Source: Deltaproteobacteria bacterium (lineage in GTDB: Bacteria; UBA10199; GCA-002796325; JACPFF01). Taken from it: a stretch of 64,000 nt of DNA. Position 1 is the stretch's first letter. The number at the start of each line of letters is the position of its first letter. Below, piece by piece: positions 1-8,693 of this stretch. The position numbers were made by a program, and so were the translations under genes. Location: contig JACQUX010000023.1 of assembly GCA_016210045.1 (NCBI GenBank), positions 42,145 through 106,144 on the forward strand, read 5' to 3'. A model generated the notes under the pieces. That model made no database searches. It was not told where the DNA came from and worked only from the letters and a program-made list of their open reading frames with translations.

Positions 1-154
1 TGAGATCGGCGCGGCGCTGATAGACGTTCAGGACCTGCCCCCAGGCCTCTTTCACGTCTTCTTCGAGTTGCATGAAGCCGTTGTAGGTGGAGGTCGTGTA
101 GAGTACCGCGACGACCAGCAGTCCGAGCGTGATCCAAAGTGGGCGGCGTTGCAT
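1..154 (-). CDS. lemA: LemA family membrane protein (5' part only; gene continues beyond the window)
   Basis: Reading the minus strand from an ATG at 154 gives 51 codons that run off the window edge. The protein starts MQRRPLWITLGLLVVAVLYT, a single N-terminal membrane anchor. It continues with TYNGFMQLEEDVKEAWGQVL, where the pattern of a Tyr-Asn after the anchor and the segment 'EDVKEAWGQV.NVYQRRADL' is typical of the LemA family. LemA proteins have one N-terminal membrane segment and a helical soluble domain; their biochemical role is not settled. A GGGAGA-type SD lies just upstream of the ATG. The gene starts 17 bp after the gltA stop on the same strand, so the two are probably co-transcribed. 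The identification is good for so short a piece, but the rest of the gene cannot be seen. Confidence 0.8.
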   Translation of the reverse strand, partial: MQRRPLWITLGLLVVAVLYTTSTYNGFMQLEEDVKEAWGQVLNVYQRRADL

Positions 155-171
155 GCGGCATCTCCCAGTGG

Positions 172-1320
172 CTATTTTCGTTCAGCGTGCGGCACGAACG
201 GGCGTTCCGCGGGTCCGATATATTTTCCCGCGGGACGGAAGATTCGGTTCTGCGGGAGGTATTCGATCAAGTGCGACACCCAGCCGGCCATTCGCGAGAC
301 GGCGAAGATCGGCGTGAACATCAGCGGATCGATACCGAGGCTGCGATAGACGATCCCGGAGAAATAATCAACGTTGGGGAAGAGCTGCTTGGCGCCAAAG
401 ACCTCCAGACATTGCCGCTCCAACTCCACTGCGGTCGCGAACGTCTTGGTGAGCGCCGGATGTTGCTTCGCCAACTGTTCCGCAATGCGCTTGAAGATGA
501 CCGCGCGCGGATCGTAGGCCTTATAGACGCGATGTCCGATGCCGGGGACCTTCAGCTTCTTCTCTTTCACTTGCGCCATATACGCGCCGACGTTTTCGAC
601 GCCGGCGATGGTGTCGAAGTTGCGCAGTGTCTGTTCGTTAGCCCCGCCATGCAGCGGGCCTTTCAGGCTGCCGACGGCCGCGGCAATGGAGGAATAGAGA
701 TCCGTTAATGAAGAACAGACCACGAGACTGGAAAAGGTCGAGGCCGGGAGTTCATGGTCGGCGTGGCAGATCAGCGAGATGTCCATGATCCGTGCGGCTT
801 CCGGGGTCGGCCGTTGACCTTGCAACATGTAGAGGAAGTTGGCGGCGTAGGAGAGCGTCGGATCGGGAGCGACCGGTTCCCAACCGCGCGAGAGGCGCCA
901 GATCGCTGCGGCCATGGTCCCGACTTGCGCGATCAACTTCGCCCCGATGGTGCGGAACGACGCCTCGGTGACGACGTCGGCCTCCGGATCGAAACAGCCG
1001 TAGGCCGCAATCGCGGTGCGGAGTTGAGCCATCGGGTGGGCCTGTTTCGGGAGTTCGCGCAAGATTTGTAAAATCGGCGTGGGCAGTGCGCGCGCGGCGG
1101 CGAGTTGGCGTTCGAATTGGAGCGCGTGTTCTTTCGTCGGCAGTTGACCGTAGAAGAGGAGATACGTCGTCTCTTCGAATGTGGAATTCTCAGCCAAGTC
1201 GAAGATGTTGTAACCGCGATACGTGAGCCGCCCTTGTTCGCCGTCGACCAACGAGATGGCGGTTTCAGCAACGAGGACGTCTTCCAGTCCGCGAATAATT
1301 TCTTGGGTTGCGTCGATCAT
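172..1320 (-). CDS. gltA: Citrate synthase (type II-like, 382 aa)
   Basis: Catalyses condensation of oxaloacetate with acetyl-CoA to citrate (TCA cycle, cytoplasm). The protein has the family landmarks in order: an N-terminal 'LVDGEQGRLTYRGYNI' segment, the first catalytic His in 'GPLHGGANE', the second in 'GIGHRVYKAYDPRA', and the Asp region 'PNVDYFSG', followed by an Arg in 'VSRMAGW' before the C-terminal helix. Length is close to that of the shorter citrate/2-methylcitrate synthases of Gram-positives and many other bacteria rather than the longer enterobacterial form. I chose the ATG at 1320 because AAGGAG precedes it at good spacing. An upstream in-frame ATG at 1395 would add 25 residues unlike the family. 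A 2-methylcitrate synthase cannot be excluded, but no other methylcitrate-cycle gene is nearby. Confidence 0.93.
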   Translation of the reverse strand: MIDATQEIIRGLEDVLVAETAISLVDGEQGRLTYRGYNIFDLAENSTFEETTYLLFYGQLPTKEHALQFERQLAAARALPTPILQILRELPKQAHPMAQLRTAIAAYGCFDPEADVVTEASFRTIGAKLIAQVGTMAAAIWRLSRGWEPVAPDPTLSYAANFLYMLQGQRPTPEAARIMDISLICHADHELPASTFSSLVVCSSLTDLYSSIAAAVGSLKGPLHGGANEQTLRNFDTIAGVENVGAYMAQVKEKKLKVPGIGHRVYKAYDPRAVIFKRIAEQLAKQHPALTKTFATAVELERQCLEVFGAKQLFPNVDYFSGIVYRSLGIDPLMFTPIFAVSRMAGWVSHLIEYLPQNRIFRPAGKYIGPAERPFVPHAERK

Positions 1321-1439
1321 GGGTGTGCTCCTTCGCTCTGGTGAAATGGTGGTGACGACTGGGGCTACGTAGTCAGGTGCAGGGGGCATTGTCAATTCTT
1401 GGCCACGCGTTTCTGATCAGCCGATGCCGCTGAGATCCG

Positions 1440-2156
1440 TCATGTTGACGGCGGTGTCGCGCCCGGTTCAAAGCTGGTCTGGCGGACGTCCGGGATCTTC
1501 AGCAGGTCGAAGAGCACTTCGGCATGATCGGGGTGGGTGTAACAGTAGTGCAGCTCCAAGAAGCAGATCCGGGCGCCGCTGGCCACGGTCGTACTGCGGA
1601 CCTGTTGTGCGTCGAGCGGGTGGTCGTTCGCGGCGCAAACCTCCCGCAATCGCTCCCACGTCTGTGGTTGATCGCGAAACGAGAGCCGCGTCGTGACCAT
1701 CCGGCAGCGGCCGAGCGCGTGATGTTCCAGCAGCCGTACGCCTTCCAACAGGCCGACGACCAGCACTGTGACGATCAGCCCCAGCAATGGGAATCCGAGT
1801 CCGATCAATACGCCGATCGCTGCGACCACCCACATGGTCGCTGCGCTGGTGAGGCCTTGAATGCGGCCGCGCGATTGGATGATCGAGCCCGCGCCGATGA
1901 AGCCCATCCCGACGACCACTTGCCCCGCCAGCCGCGACGGGTCCATATGGGCCGTACCGTCGCGCAGCGCAATCAGCTCGGCGGCCAGCACATACAGCGC
2001 CGCGCCGAGGCAGATCATTACGTTGGTGCGCATCCCCGCGGCCTTGCGACGGAGCTGTCGTTCGATGCCAATAATGGCACCGCACAATACTGCGACGGCG
2101 ATCTTTGTGATCCAGCCGATCGGCAATGAACGAAGGAACTCCAACTCATGTTGCAT
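1440..2156 (-). CDS. MgtC/SapB family membrane protein
   Basis: A 238-aa protein with an N-terminal half of several closely packed hydrophobic helices. It carries the MgtC/SapB signature: 'CGAIIGIERQLRRKAAGMRT' (the conserved GxERQ..RKAAGxRT loop), then 'GMGFIGAGSIIQSRGRIQGL' and 'TSAATMWVVAAIGVLIGLG'. The last ~90 residues form a soluble C-terminal domain. MgtC proteins sit in the inner membrane and are linked to growth at low Mg2+ and to modulation of the F-type ATPase in pathogens; the role here is not known. I prefer the ATG at 2156 to the in-frame start at 2198, because the latter lies in a 24-bp repeat also found at 6101-6124. The gene is transcribed toward gltA with a 119-bp gap. Confidence 0.85.
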   Translation of the reverse strand: MQHELEFLRSLPIGWITKIAVAVLCGAIIGIERQLRRKAAGMRTNVMICLGAALYVLAAELIALRDGTAHMDPSRLAGQVVVGMGFIGAGSIIQSRGRIQGLTSAATMWVVAAIGVLIGLGFPLLGLIVTVLVVGLLEGVRLLEHHALGRCRMVTTRLSFRDQPQTWERLREVCAANDHPLDAQQVRSTTVASGARICFLELHYCYTHPDHAEVLFDLLKIPDVRQTSFEPGATPPST

Positions 2157-2172
2157 GCCACCCGCGTTACAC

Positions 2173-2196
2173 CGCCTCAAACCCTTTGACAAGGTC
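2173..2196 (+). repeat. 24-bp direct repeat, copy A
   Basis: A 24-bp sequence beginning CGCCTCAAACC and ending GACAAGGTC is repeated exactly at 6101-6124 in the same orientation, 3928 bp away. The two copies bracket the large surface-protein gene almost exactly. The repeat contains TTGACA and a short inverted CCTT/AAGG. This copy lies just upstream of the mgtC-like start. Confidence 0.85.
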
Positions 2197-2225
2197 ATGC
2201 GTTGCGGATCGTTTGTCCGAGCCGA

Positions 2226-5200
2226 TCACAGGCGGAGCGAACATCCGCCTCCGCTGCTTTCCGCAGGCGCTACGGCTTCCGGTACAGGCTGGAGTGCCGT
2301 CGGGGCCTGTCCTTCATTGGCGGGCAGCGGTGCCGCGCCGCCGGTTTCGCCACTGGTGCCGTTCGTGACGGCGTCGCCGGTATTATTCCCCGCGCCCTCC
2401 GCGCCGACGGTGTCGCCGCTCGTGCCACTCCCCGTCGTGTTGTTTGTCGTGTTCCCAGTGCCTGTGCCAGCGCCGGTTCCGGTTGTGGCACCGGTGCTGC
2501 CGAGACTATTGCCGCTACTCGCTCCCGTCGTGCCGCCGGTGTTGCCGCCGACCTGTTCTCCTCCGCCGCTACTGGTACTGCCACTTGGAGTACCGCCGGT
2601 GCTGCTGCCTGTGCCTTCGGTGCCGCCACTCGTGCCGCTCGAACTGCTGCCCGTCGTGCCTCCCGAACTGCTCCCTGTGTCGCCGCTTGAACTTCCGCCA
2701 CTACTACCGACCGGCGGAGTGACCGGCGGTGCCGTGCAGGGCTCGCTGGCGTCCGTTATGCCGTTACAATTGTCGTCGACGGTATCGCAGGTCTCGGCCG
2801 CGCCGGGATACTTCGCCTTGTTCCCGTCGTCGCAGTCGTTCGCGCTTGCGCTGAACCCCGACGGCTGCGCGCAGGCCTGCATGCTTTGAGCGGTCGTGCC
2901 GTATCCGTCGCCGTCGCTGTCTTGATACCACGACGTGCCGGCCAATCCGGCATCATCGACGACGCCATTGCAGTCGTCGTCGAGCTGGTTGCAGCTCTCC
3001 ATCTTTCCGGGATGGATCAAGCTCTGTTGGTCGTTGCAATCCCCGCCGGTCGTGACATGTCCGGCCGGTGTCACACACGCGGACTTGACCGACGCCGTCG
3101 CGCCCCAGCCGTCGTTATCCGTATCGAGGTACCAGTCTTTCGGCTCGTCCGGTTTGCCGTCGCAGTCGTTGTCGATGGCGTCACCGCAGAGCTCGGCGGC
3201 GCCGGGATAAACGGTGTTTTTCCCGTCGTCGCAGTCGGTATGGTCGTTGACCATGGTCTGATTTGTCGGCGCGCAGACCGCACTGACCGGATTCGCGCTC
3301 TTGCTGTTGCCAAAACCGTCGCCGTCTTGGTCGGGCCACCACGATTGGGTCTTGGCGCCGTCGCTGTCGCCGCCCTTACAGTTCTCATCCACACCGTTGC
3401 AGGCGATTTCCGATTGGCCGGGATTGATCGTTGCGGCTGCGTCGTTGCAGTCAGTGAGACCCTTCAGGCCGAACGCGGCGACGTAGAATTCGCGCAGCGG
3501 CAGTGCTGCGGGGAGCTGGTCGAGCGAGCAGGCCTTCTGTTCGCTGCCAGGCTTGCCGTATCCGTCGTGGTCTTGATCCAACGCATACGTGTTGTGCAGC
3601 GCGATCGTCTCGTCGAACTGTCCGTTGCAGTTGTTGTCCTTTCCGTCACAGACATCGACGCTGAGGTCCGGCCGCACGGTAATGTCGGCGTCATTGCAGT
3701 CCCCGCCGACTTGGACGAGTTTCGAGCCGAGCGGGAGCCCGTAGAGGGCCCAGACCAACGGCAGTTGGGCGCCGGTGGGCAACGTGCACACCACTATCGG
3801 GTTTTCACTGGTTCCACCGAATTGGTCTCCGTCCACATCGGGATACAATTGCCACTTCGGCCCCCCGGCGTCTTCGTCGACGATCTGATCGCAGTCGTCG
3901 TCGATGAAATTGCAGCCATCAAGGTTGTTAGGCCAGATCGCGGGATTATCGTCGTTACAATCGCCGTCGCTGACGGAGATGCCGTCGCCGTCATAGTCGA
4001 GTTTTGGATCGCAGCCCGTGATCGGCGCGTGGGCGCAGCCGGTCAGCGCATCGCAACTATCGGTGGTGCAGGGATCGGTGTCGTCGCAGTTGACCGCGGA
4101 TGTGACACATCCCGCCGCGCCCATACACACACTGTCCGTGCAAGCCGACGCATCGGTGCAGGGGACAAGGTCAGCGGCTTCGTCGACCGAGTCGTCGCAG
4201 TCGTTGTCTTTCCCGTCGCAGATTTCGGCGGCATTGGGGTGAACCGTGGCGTCTGCATCATCGCATTCGTCGAGTTGCGCCGTGAACTGTTTGCCATTCC
4301 ACTGTCCCGGTATCGGACCAGGGCTGCTACAGGTGCCGATGAGCAGCTCGGAGCCGATCGCCCCGATCGCGTAGCCGTCGCCGTCGCCGTCGCTCCACCA
4401 GTCCTTTTCGTCGGTCGTGCCGTTGCAGTCGTTATCTTTCCCGTCGCCTTGACCGGTCGGACCACAGCTCTCTGCCAGATTCGGACTGACGGTGGAGTCG
4501 AAGTCGTTACAATCGCCCTCGCTGGCTTTGACGCCGTCCCCATCGTGATCCTGCGCGGTCACCAACGGATTGCTGTCGTCCGGATCGCCTTGGGCCTCTG
4601 CGGCCCCGTCCCCGTCGTTGTCGTGGCCGATGTCGCCGACGCAACTAGGACACGACACGAATTCCATCGCGCCGACGTCGTACTTGACGTTATAGGGTCT
4701 GCCGAAGACGCCGGTGTGACGCTGATCGTACAGAAGGACTTCCCCTTCCAGGTCGGAGCTGCTTTCTAAGCGGTCGATGGCCAGGTTGCCCGGTAACAGG
4801 AGATGCCCCTGCGTGAGTTGGCCGTTCAGCCCCAACGGCGCGAGCGGCAGTTGCGCCAACGGCAGAAACGTGTTTTGGGTGCTGGCGGTGCATCCCGCGT
4901 TGGACGCCCCTCCGATCACGTTGTTCATGGAACTCTTGAGATCGCCAAAGCATTCTTTGCCGCCGCCGTTATGGGCGATCAAGCTGTTGTAGATCACTGG
5001 GCCGCTCCCGGACACCGCATACACGCCGCTTCCCCGAGACGCGGCGGTATTGTACGCGATCGTGGCGTGTTGGATGAGGTTACTGTTGATCGGCAGATTG
5101 ATGTGCAAACCGCCGCCGTGTGTGGTCGCATGATTCGTGGAGATGGTGCTGTTGAGGAGGAAGAATTTTCCCGTACCGGACGCATGGATTCCACCGCCGC

Positions 5201-5939
5201 TGCCGGCCGTATTTTCCGTCAGGCTGCTGTACATGACTTGCAGGAGCTGGCCATTATAATGGATGCCGCCGCCGGTACCGCTACTGCTGGCAGCCACATT
5301 GTGGTGCAATTCGGTGCCGACGAGCGTCAAAGACCCGACCACTGCGGCCCCGCCGCCGTTTAACGCCGCCTGATTCGAGAAGACTTTGCTGTTATTCAGC
5401 GTGAGTGTCGCCCCCGACGCGACAAAAATGCCGCCGCCGTTGTGGGTCGCCGTATTGAAATAAATCTCTCCGACGAAGTTGACGGTTCCCGATGCGACCC
5501 GCAACCCGCCGCCCTCTGCGGCGTTGCCGCCGATGAGTTTCAGTCCGACGATCGACACCGGTTTCTCCGGCGGATTGTTCACGACGAGCAAGCTGAACAG
5601 CGTGGTTGCGAGATTCCACGGGCCTTGCAGGACCGCGGGTCCTTGGATGCTGAGGGCAGAGCCGATGAGTTGGTTGATGATCGGCAGTGGTTTGGTTACT
5701 TGGTAAGTGCCGGATAGCTGGATCGTCGTAGTGGGCGATTCTATCTCTGTCATCGGGCAATTGGTGACCACGCCCGCTTCTCCGTTCACGAAACGGATGG
5801 CATTGGTGAGCGAACACTGACTATCCGTCGCCGTGTCGCCGGTCAGCCCGGGTGGGACGGTAATGGTTATCGCCGCGGCCGGTGTCGAGACGCCACCAAG
5901 AGCCAGGCACCAACCGCAGAGCATCAGGAATCTGCGCAT
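2226..5939 (-). CDS. Large secreted surface protein: beta-helix plus MopE-type Cys/Asp repeats
   Basis: A 1237-aa exported protein. The ATG at 5939 is preceded by AAAGGA and opens a clear signal peptide (MRRFLMLCGWCLALGGVSTP, cleavage near AAA-IT). The mature N-terminus has a CSLREA-like segment, 'QCSLTNAIRFVNG', followed by about 330 residues of Gly/Asn-rich right-handed beta-helix repeats (GGGI..., 'NGGGIFVASGATLTLNNSKV'). Then come about eight repeats of the MopE type, each with a Cys-(x)n-DxDxC core such as CDGKDNDCDD, CNQLDDDCNGVVDD and CDTVDDNCNG. Their spacing of Asp and Cys suggests Ca2+ or other metal binding, and one EGF-like Cys cluster (CTDASACTDSVC) lies among them. A ~150-residue Ser/Gly/Thr linker leads to a C-terminal SSGGGCSLRL. 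MopE-like repeats are known from copper-binding proteins of methanotrophs and are abundant in myxobacteria-like genomes. Role inferred: cell-surface or released adhesin-like protein. Confidence 0.8.
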   Translation of the reverse strand: MRRFLMLCGWCLALGGVSTPAAAITITVPPGLTGDTATDSQCSLTNAIRFVNGEAGVVTNCPMTEIESPTTTIQLSGTYQVTKPLPIINQLIGSALSIQGPAVLQGPWNLATTLFSLLVVNNPPEKPVSIVGLKLIGGNAAEGGGLRVASGTVNFVGEIYFNTATHNGGGIFVASGATLTLNNSKVFSNQAALNGGGAAVVGSLTLVGTELHHNVAASSSGTGGGIHYNGQLLQVMYSSLTENTAGSGGGIHASGTGKFFLLNSTISTNHATTHGGGLHINLPINSNLIQHATIAYNTAASRGSGVYAVSGSGPVIYNSLIAHNGGGKECFGDLKSSMNNVIGGASNAGCTASTQNTFLPLAQLPLAPLGLNGQLTQGHLLLPGNLAIDRLESSSDLEGEVLLYDQRHTGVFGRPYNVKYDVGAMEFVSCPSCVGDIGHDNDGDGAAEAQGDPDDSNPLVTAQDHDGDGVKASEGDCNDFDSTVSPNLAESCGPTGQGDGKDNDCNGTTDEKDWWSDGDGDGYAIGAIGSELLIGTCSSPGPIPGQWNGKQFTAQLDECDDADATVHPNAAEICDGKDNDCDDSVDEAADLVPCTDASACTDSVCMGAAGCVTSAVNCDDTDPCTTDSCDALTGCAHAPITGCDPKLDYDGDGISVSDGDCNDDNPAIWPNNLDGCNFIDDDCDQIVDEDAGGPKWQLYPDVDGDQFGGTSENPIVVCTLPTGAQLPLVWALYGLPLGSKLVQVGGDCNDADITVRPDLSVDVCDGKDNNCNGQFDETIALHNTYALDQDHDGYGKPGSEQKACSLDQLPAALPLREFYVAAFGLKGLTDCNDAAATINPGQSEIACNGVDENCKGGDSDGAKTQSWWPDQDGDGFGNSKSANPVSAVCAPTNQTMVNDHTDCDDGKNTVYPGAAELCGDAIDNDCDGKPDEPKDWYLDTDNDGWGATASVKSACVTPAGHVTTGGDCNDQQSLIHPGKMESCNQLDDDCNGVVDDAGLAGTSWYQDSDGDGYGTTAQSMQACAQPSGFSASANDCDDGNKAKYPGAAETCDTVDDNCNGITDASEPCTAPPVTPPVGSSGGSSSGDTGSSSGGTTGSSSSGTSGGTEGTGSSTGGTPSGSTSSGGGEQVGGNTGGTTGASSGNSLGSTGATTGTGAGTGTGNTTNNTTGSGTSGDTVGAEGAGNNTGDAVTNGTSGETGGAAPLPANEGQAPTALQPVPEAVAPAESSGGGCSLRL

Positions 5940-6100
5940 GAAAGGATCCTTTCTCAAACAGGAGACGCCAGCCCCCATTGGCATACTGGGTGATAGCGTA
6001 ACACAGCACCCCCTCCCTGGGTAAATGGAAAACTGATCGGAGGGGCCGATTTCCGTGTGTGAAGGCAAGTGCGCGGGTTGGTCTTTCGGATTCCACCAAG

Positions 6101-6124
6101 CGCCTCAAACCCTTTGACAAGGTC
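6101..6124 (+). repeat. 24-bp direct repeat, copy B
   Basis: Exact copy of 2173-2196. Here the repeat supplies a perfect TTGACA (6114-6119) located 17 bp before TAACAG (6137-6142), so it may contribute the -35 element of the hppA promoter. Confidence 0.85.
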
Positions 6125-6142
6125 CCGCGATTTCAGTAACAG
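6114..6142 (+). promoter_or_regulatory. Possible sigma70-type promoter for hppA
   Basis: TTGACA at 6114-6119, a 17-bp spacer, then TAACAG at 6137-6142. The -35 is perfect, but the -10 matches the consensus at only three positions. It lies 70 bp upstream of the hppA start and no other gene intervenes. Confidence 0.35.
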
Positions 6143-6212
6143 CGCTCCAATTTCTCGCGGGGGGAGGGGTGTCTCTGCCCCCGGCATCACTACTCATAAG
6201 GAGAGGTACATA

Positions 6213-8687
6213 ATGAAGAGAGCGACCTGGACGACCGTGTTGAGTTGGGCCGTCGTGGCGCTGGTCGGCATGCTGCTGACCGGTCAGGCCGTTGCGAGCG
6301 AGGCGGAGCTGAATCTCCCACCGCTCACGACCGTGTACAACCTGTTTGGGCTGACCGTGGCGGGAACCACGCTGCTGAAATGGGGCATGGTGGTTTGCGG
6401 GCTCGGGATGGTTTTCGGCGTGATCGAGTTCAACAAGATCAAACGGCTCCCCGCGCATCAATCGATGCTCGAGGTCTCGGACCTGATCTACCAGACCTGC
6501 AAGACGTATCTCTTCCAACAAGGGAAATTGCTCATCCTGCTCGAACTCTTCATCGGGGCCTGCATTGTCTATTACTTCGCCGCGCTGCAGCACACGCCGC
6601 TGCCGCAAGTCGCCACCATTCTGCTCTGGTCGGTGTTGGGCATCCTCGGCTCGTTCGGCGTCGCCTGGTTCGGCATCCGGATCAACACGTTGGCCAATAG
6701 CCGCACCGCGTTCGCGTCGCTCCAAGGGAAGCCGTATCCGGTCATGGACATCCCGCTCCGTTCCGGGATGTCGATCGGCGTGTTGCTCATCTGCGTTGAA
6801 CTCCTGATGATGATCTTCATCTTGTTGTTCGTCGATCCGCTGAATGCCGGTGCGTGTTTTGTCGGCTTCGCGATCGGCGAATCGCTCGGTGCCTCCGCGT
6901 TGCGCGTCTGCGGCGGCATTTTCACCAAGATCGCCGACATCGGTGCCGACCTGATGAAAATTTTCTTCAACATTAAAGAAGACGACGCCCGCAATCCCGG
7001 CGTGATCGCGGACTGCACCGGCGACAATGCCGGCGACTCGGTCGGCCCGACCGCCGACGGGTTCGAGACCTACGGTGTGACCGGTGTCGCGCTGATCAGC
7101 TTCATCGCGCTCGCAGTCGGCATGATGATGGGCCCGAACGGCCAACTGACGGCCATGGACGGCGGTCCTGCCGTGCAAGCGAAACTGATCATCTGGATCT
7201 TCGCGATGCGCGTACTCATGATCGCCACCTCGATCGGGTCCTATTGGGTGAATGGCCTGATGTCGCGCGCGCGTTACGGCAATGCGAAGCAATTTAACTT
7301 CGAAGCCCCGCTCACGTCGCTGGTCTGGATCACGTCGCTGATCTCGATCGGCGTCACTTATGGCGTGAGTGCGCTCCTGATCGGCGATATGGGCGCCGGC
7401 CTCTGGTGGAAACTCTCCACGATCATCAGCTGCGGCACCATTGCTGCCGCGCTGATCCCGGAATTCACCAAGGTCTTCACCTCGGCCAAATCGAAACACG
7501 TCGCCGAGATCGTGCGCGCGTCGCGCGAAGGCGGCGCCTCGCTGACCATCCTCTCCGGCTTAGTGGCCGGTAATTTCAGCGCCTTCTGGAAAGGGATGGT
7601 CTTGGTCGGCCTCATGTTCGTGGCCTACCTCACCAGCCAGTTAGGCTTGGAACATTTCATGGTCTATCCGGCGGTGTTTGCATTCGGCTTGGTCGCGTTC
7701 GGCTTCCTCGGCATGGGACCAGTCACGATCGCGGTCGACAGCTACGGCCCGGTGACTGACAACGCCCAATCGGTGTTCGAACTCTCGCAAATCGAGTCCA
7801 TTCCGAACGCGAGCCAAGTGATCGAACAGGAATTCGGCTTCAAACCCGACTTCAAACTCGGCAAGCATTTCTTGGAAGAAAACGATTCGGCAGGGAACAC
7901 GTTCAAGGCCACGGCCAAGCCGGTGCTGATCGGAACCGCGGTCATCGGCGCTACGACGATGATCTTCGCGATCATCCTGAAGCTCAAACTGCGGCTCGAC
8001 CTGCTCGATCCGCGCGTGTTGCTCGGCATGGTCACCGGCGGGTCCGTCATTTATTGGTTCTCCGGCGCGTCGATCCAAGCGGTCACCACCGGCGCACACC
8101 GCGCGGTGGAATTTATCAAGCGAAACATTCGGCTCGAGGGTGTCACGAAGGCCTCGGTGAAAGACTCGAAAGAAGTCGTGAAGATCTGCACCCAATACGC
8201 ACAAAGCGGCATGATCAACATCTTCGGCGTGATCTTTTCCTTCACGTTGGCATTCGCCTGTTTCGATCCGACCTTCTTCGCCAGCTACCTGATCTCGATC
8301 GCCGTCTTCGGCCTGTTCCAAGCCATGTTCATGGCCAATGCCGGCGGGGCGTGGGACAACGCCAAAAAAGTGGTCGAAGTCGATCTGAAAGAAAAGGGGA
8401 CACCGCTCCATTCCGCGACTGTCGTCGGCGATACCGTCGGCGATCCGTACAAAGACACCTCGTCGGTGGCGTTGAACCCGATCATCAAGTTCACGACGCT
8501 GTTCGGCCTGCTCGCCGTCGAGATCGCTGTCTCTGCGAAGACCACGGCGCTCTACATCGGCGTGGTCCTGTTCGTCGTGGGCCTCTTCTTCGTCGGCCGC
8601 TCTTTCTACGGGATGCGGATCGGCGGTACCGACACCAACGCCCAAGATCACAGCGAACCGCAACGCCAAGTCCACACTGGGACGTAA
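6213..8687 (+). CDS. hppA: Membrane-bound proton-pumping pyrophosphatase, K+-independent type
   Basis: An 824-aa polytopic inner-membrane enzyme that couples PPi hydrolysis to H+ (or Na+) export. The start at 6213 has AAGGAGAGG at ideal spacing, and the first ~30 residues form an extra hydrophobic, signal-like segment. The substrate loop is present as EDDARNPGVIADCTGDNAGD near residues 257-276. The usual upstream GADLVGKVE is changed to GADLMKIFF. The C-terminal PPi/Mg site 'ANAGGAWDNAKKVVE' and 'VVGDTVGDPYKDTSS' lies near residues 708-750. At the position that separates subfamilies the protein has GNTFKA (about residue 560): the Lys predicts a K+-independent enzyme, most often a H+ pump. The protein is longer than typical family members. 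Its monocistronic position between a surface-protein gene and a convergent lipoprotein gene gives no pathway hint. Confidence 0.93.
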   Translation: MKRATWTTVLSWAVVALVGMLLTGQAVASEAELNLPPLTTVYNLFGLTVAGTTLLKWGMVVCGLGMVFGVIEFNKIKRLPAHQSMLEVSDLIYQTCKTYLFQQGKLLILLELFIGACIVYYFAALQHTPLPQVATILLWSVLGILGSFGVAWFGIRINTLANSRTAFASLQGKPYPVMDIPLRSGMSIGVLLICVELLMMIFILLFVDPLNAGACFVGFAIGESLGASALRVCGGIFTKIADIGADLMKIFFNIKEDDARNPGVIADCTGDNAGDSVGPTADGFETYGVTGVALISFIALAVGMMMGPNGQLTAMDGGPAVQAKLIIWIFAMRVLMIATSIGSYWVNGLMSRARYGNAKQFNFEAPLTSLVWITSLISIGVTYGVSALLIGDMGAGLWWKLSTIISCGTIAAALIPEFTKVFTSAKSKHVAEIVRASREGGASLTILSGLVAGNFSAFWKGMVLVGLMFVAYLTSQLGLEHFMVYPAVFAFGLVAFGFLGMGPVTIAVDSYGPVTDNAQSVFELSQIESIPNASQVIEQEFGFKPDFKLGKHFLEENDSAGNTFKATAKPVLIGTAVIGATTMIFAIILKLKLRLDLLDPRVLLGMVTGGSVIYWFSGASIQAVTTGAHRAVEFIKRNIRLEGVTKASVKDSKEVVKICTQYAQSGMINIFGVIFSFTLAFACFDPTFFASYLISIAVFGLFQAMFMANAGGAWDNAKKVVEVDLKEKGTPLHSATVVGDTVGDPYKDTSSVALNPIIKFTTLFGLLAVEIAVSAKTTALYIGVVLFVVGLFFVGRSFYGMRIGGTDTNAQDHSEPQRQVHTGT

Positions 8688-8693
8688 TTGGTG

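Noticed and set aside
2230..2700. Apparent tandem DNA repeats (CCGCTCGTGCC-like)
   Set aside because: They encode the Ser/Gly/Thr linker of the surface protein, so this is coding low complexity and not a CRISPR or intergenic array.
2886..4769. Long plus-strand open frame (627 codons) opposite the surface-protein gene
   Set aside because: It is the antisense of the MopE-type repeats; the Val/Ala-rich, motif-free product reflects the repeated GAC/GTC codons of the real gene.
6105..7499. 464-codon minus-strand frame opposite hppA
   Set aside because: It overlaps a clear pyrophosphatase on the other strand and encodes a His/Asp/Arg-rich sequence with no motif.
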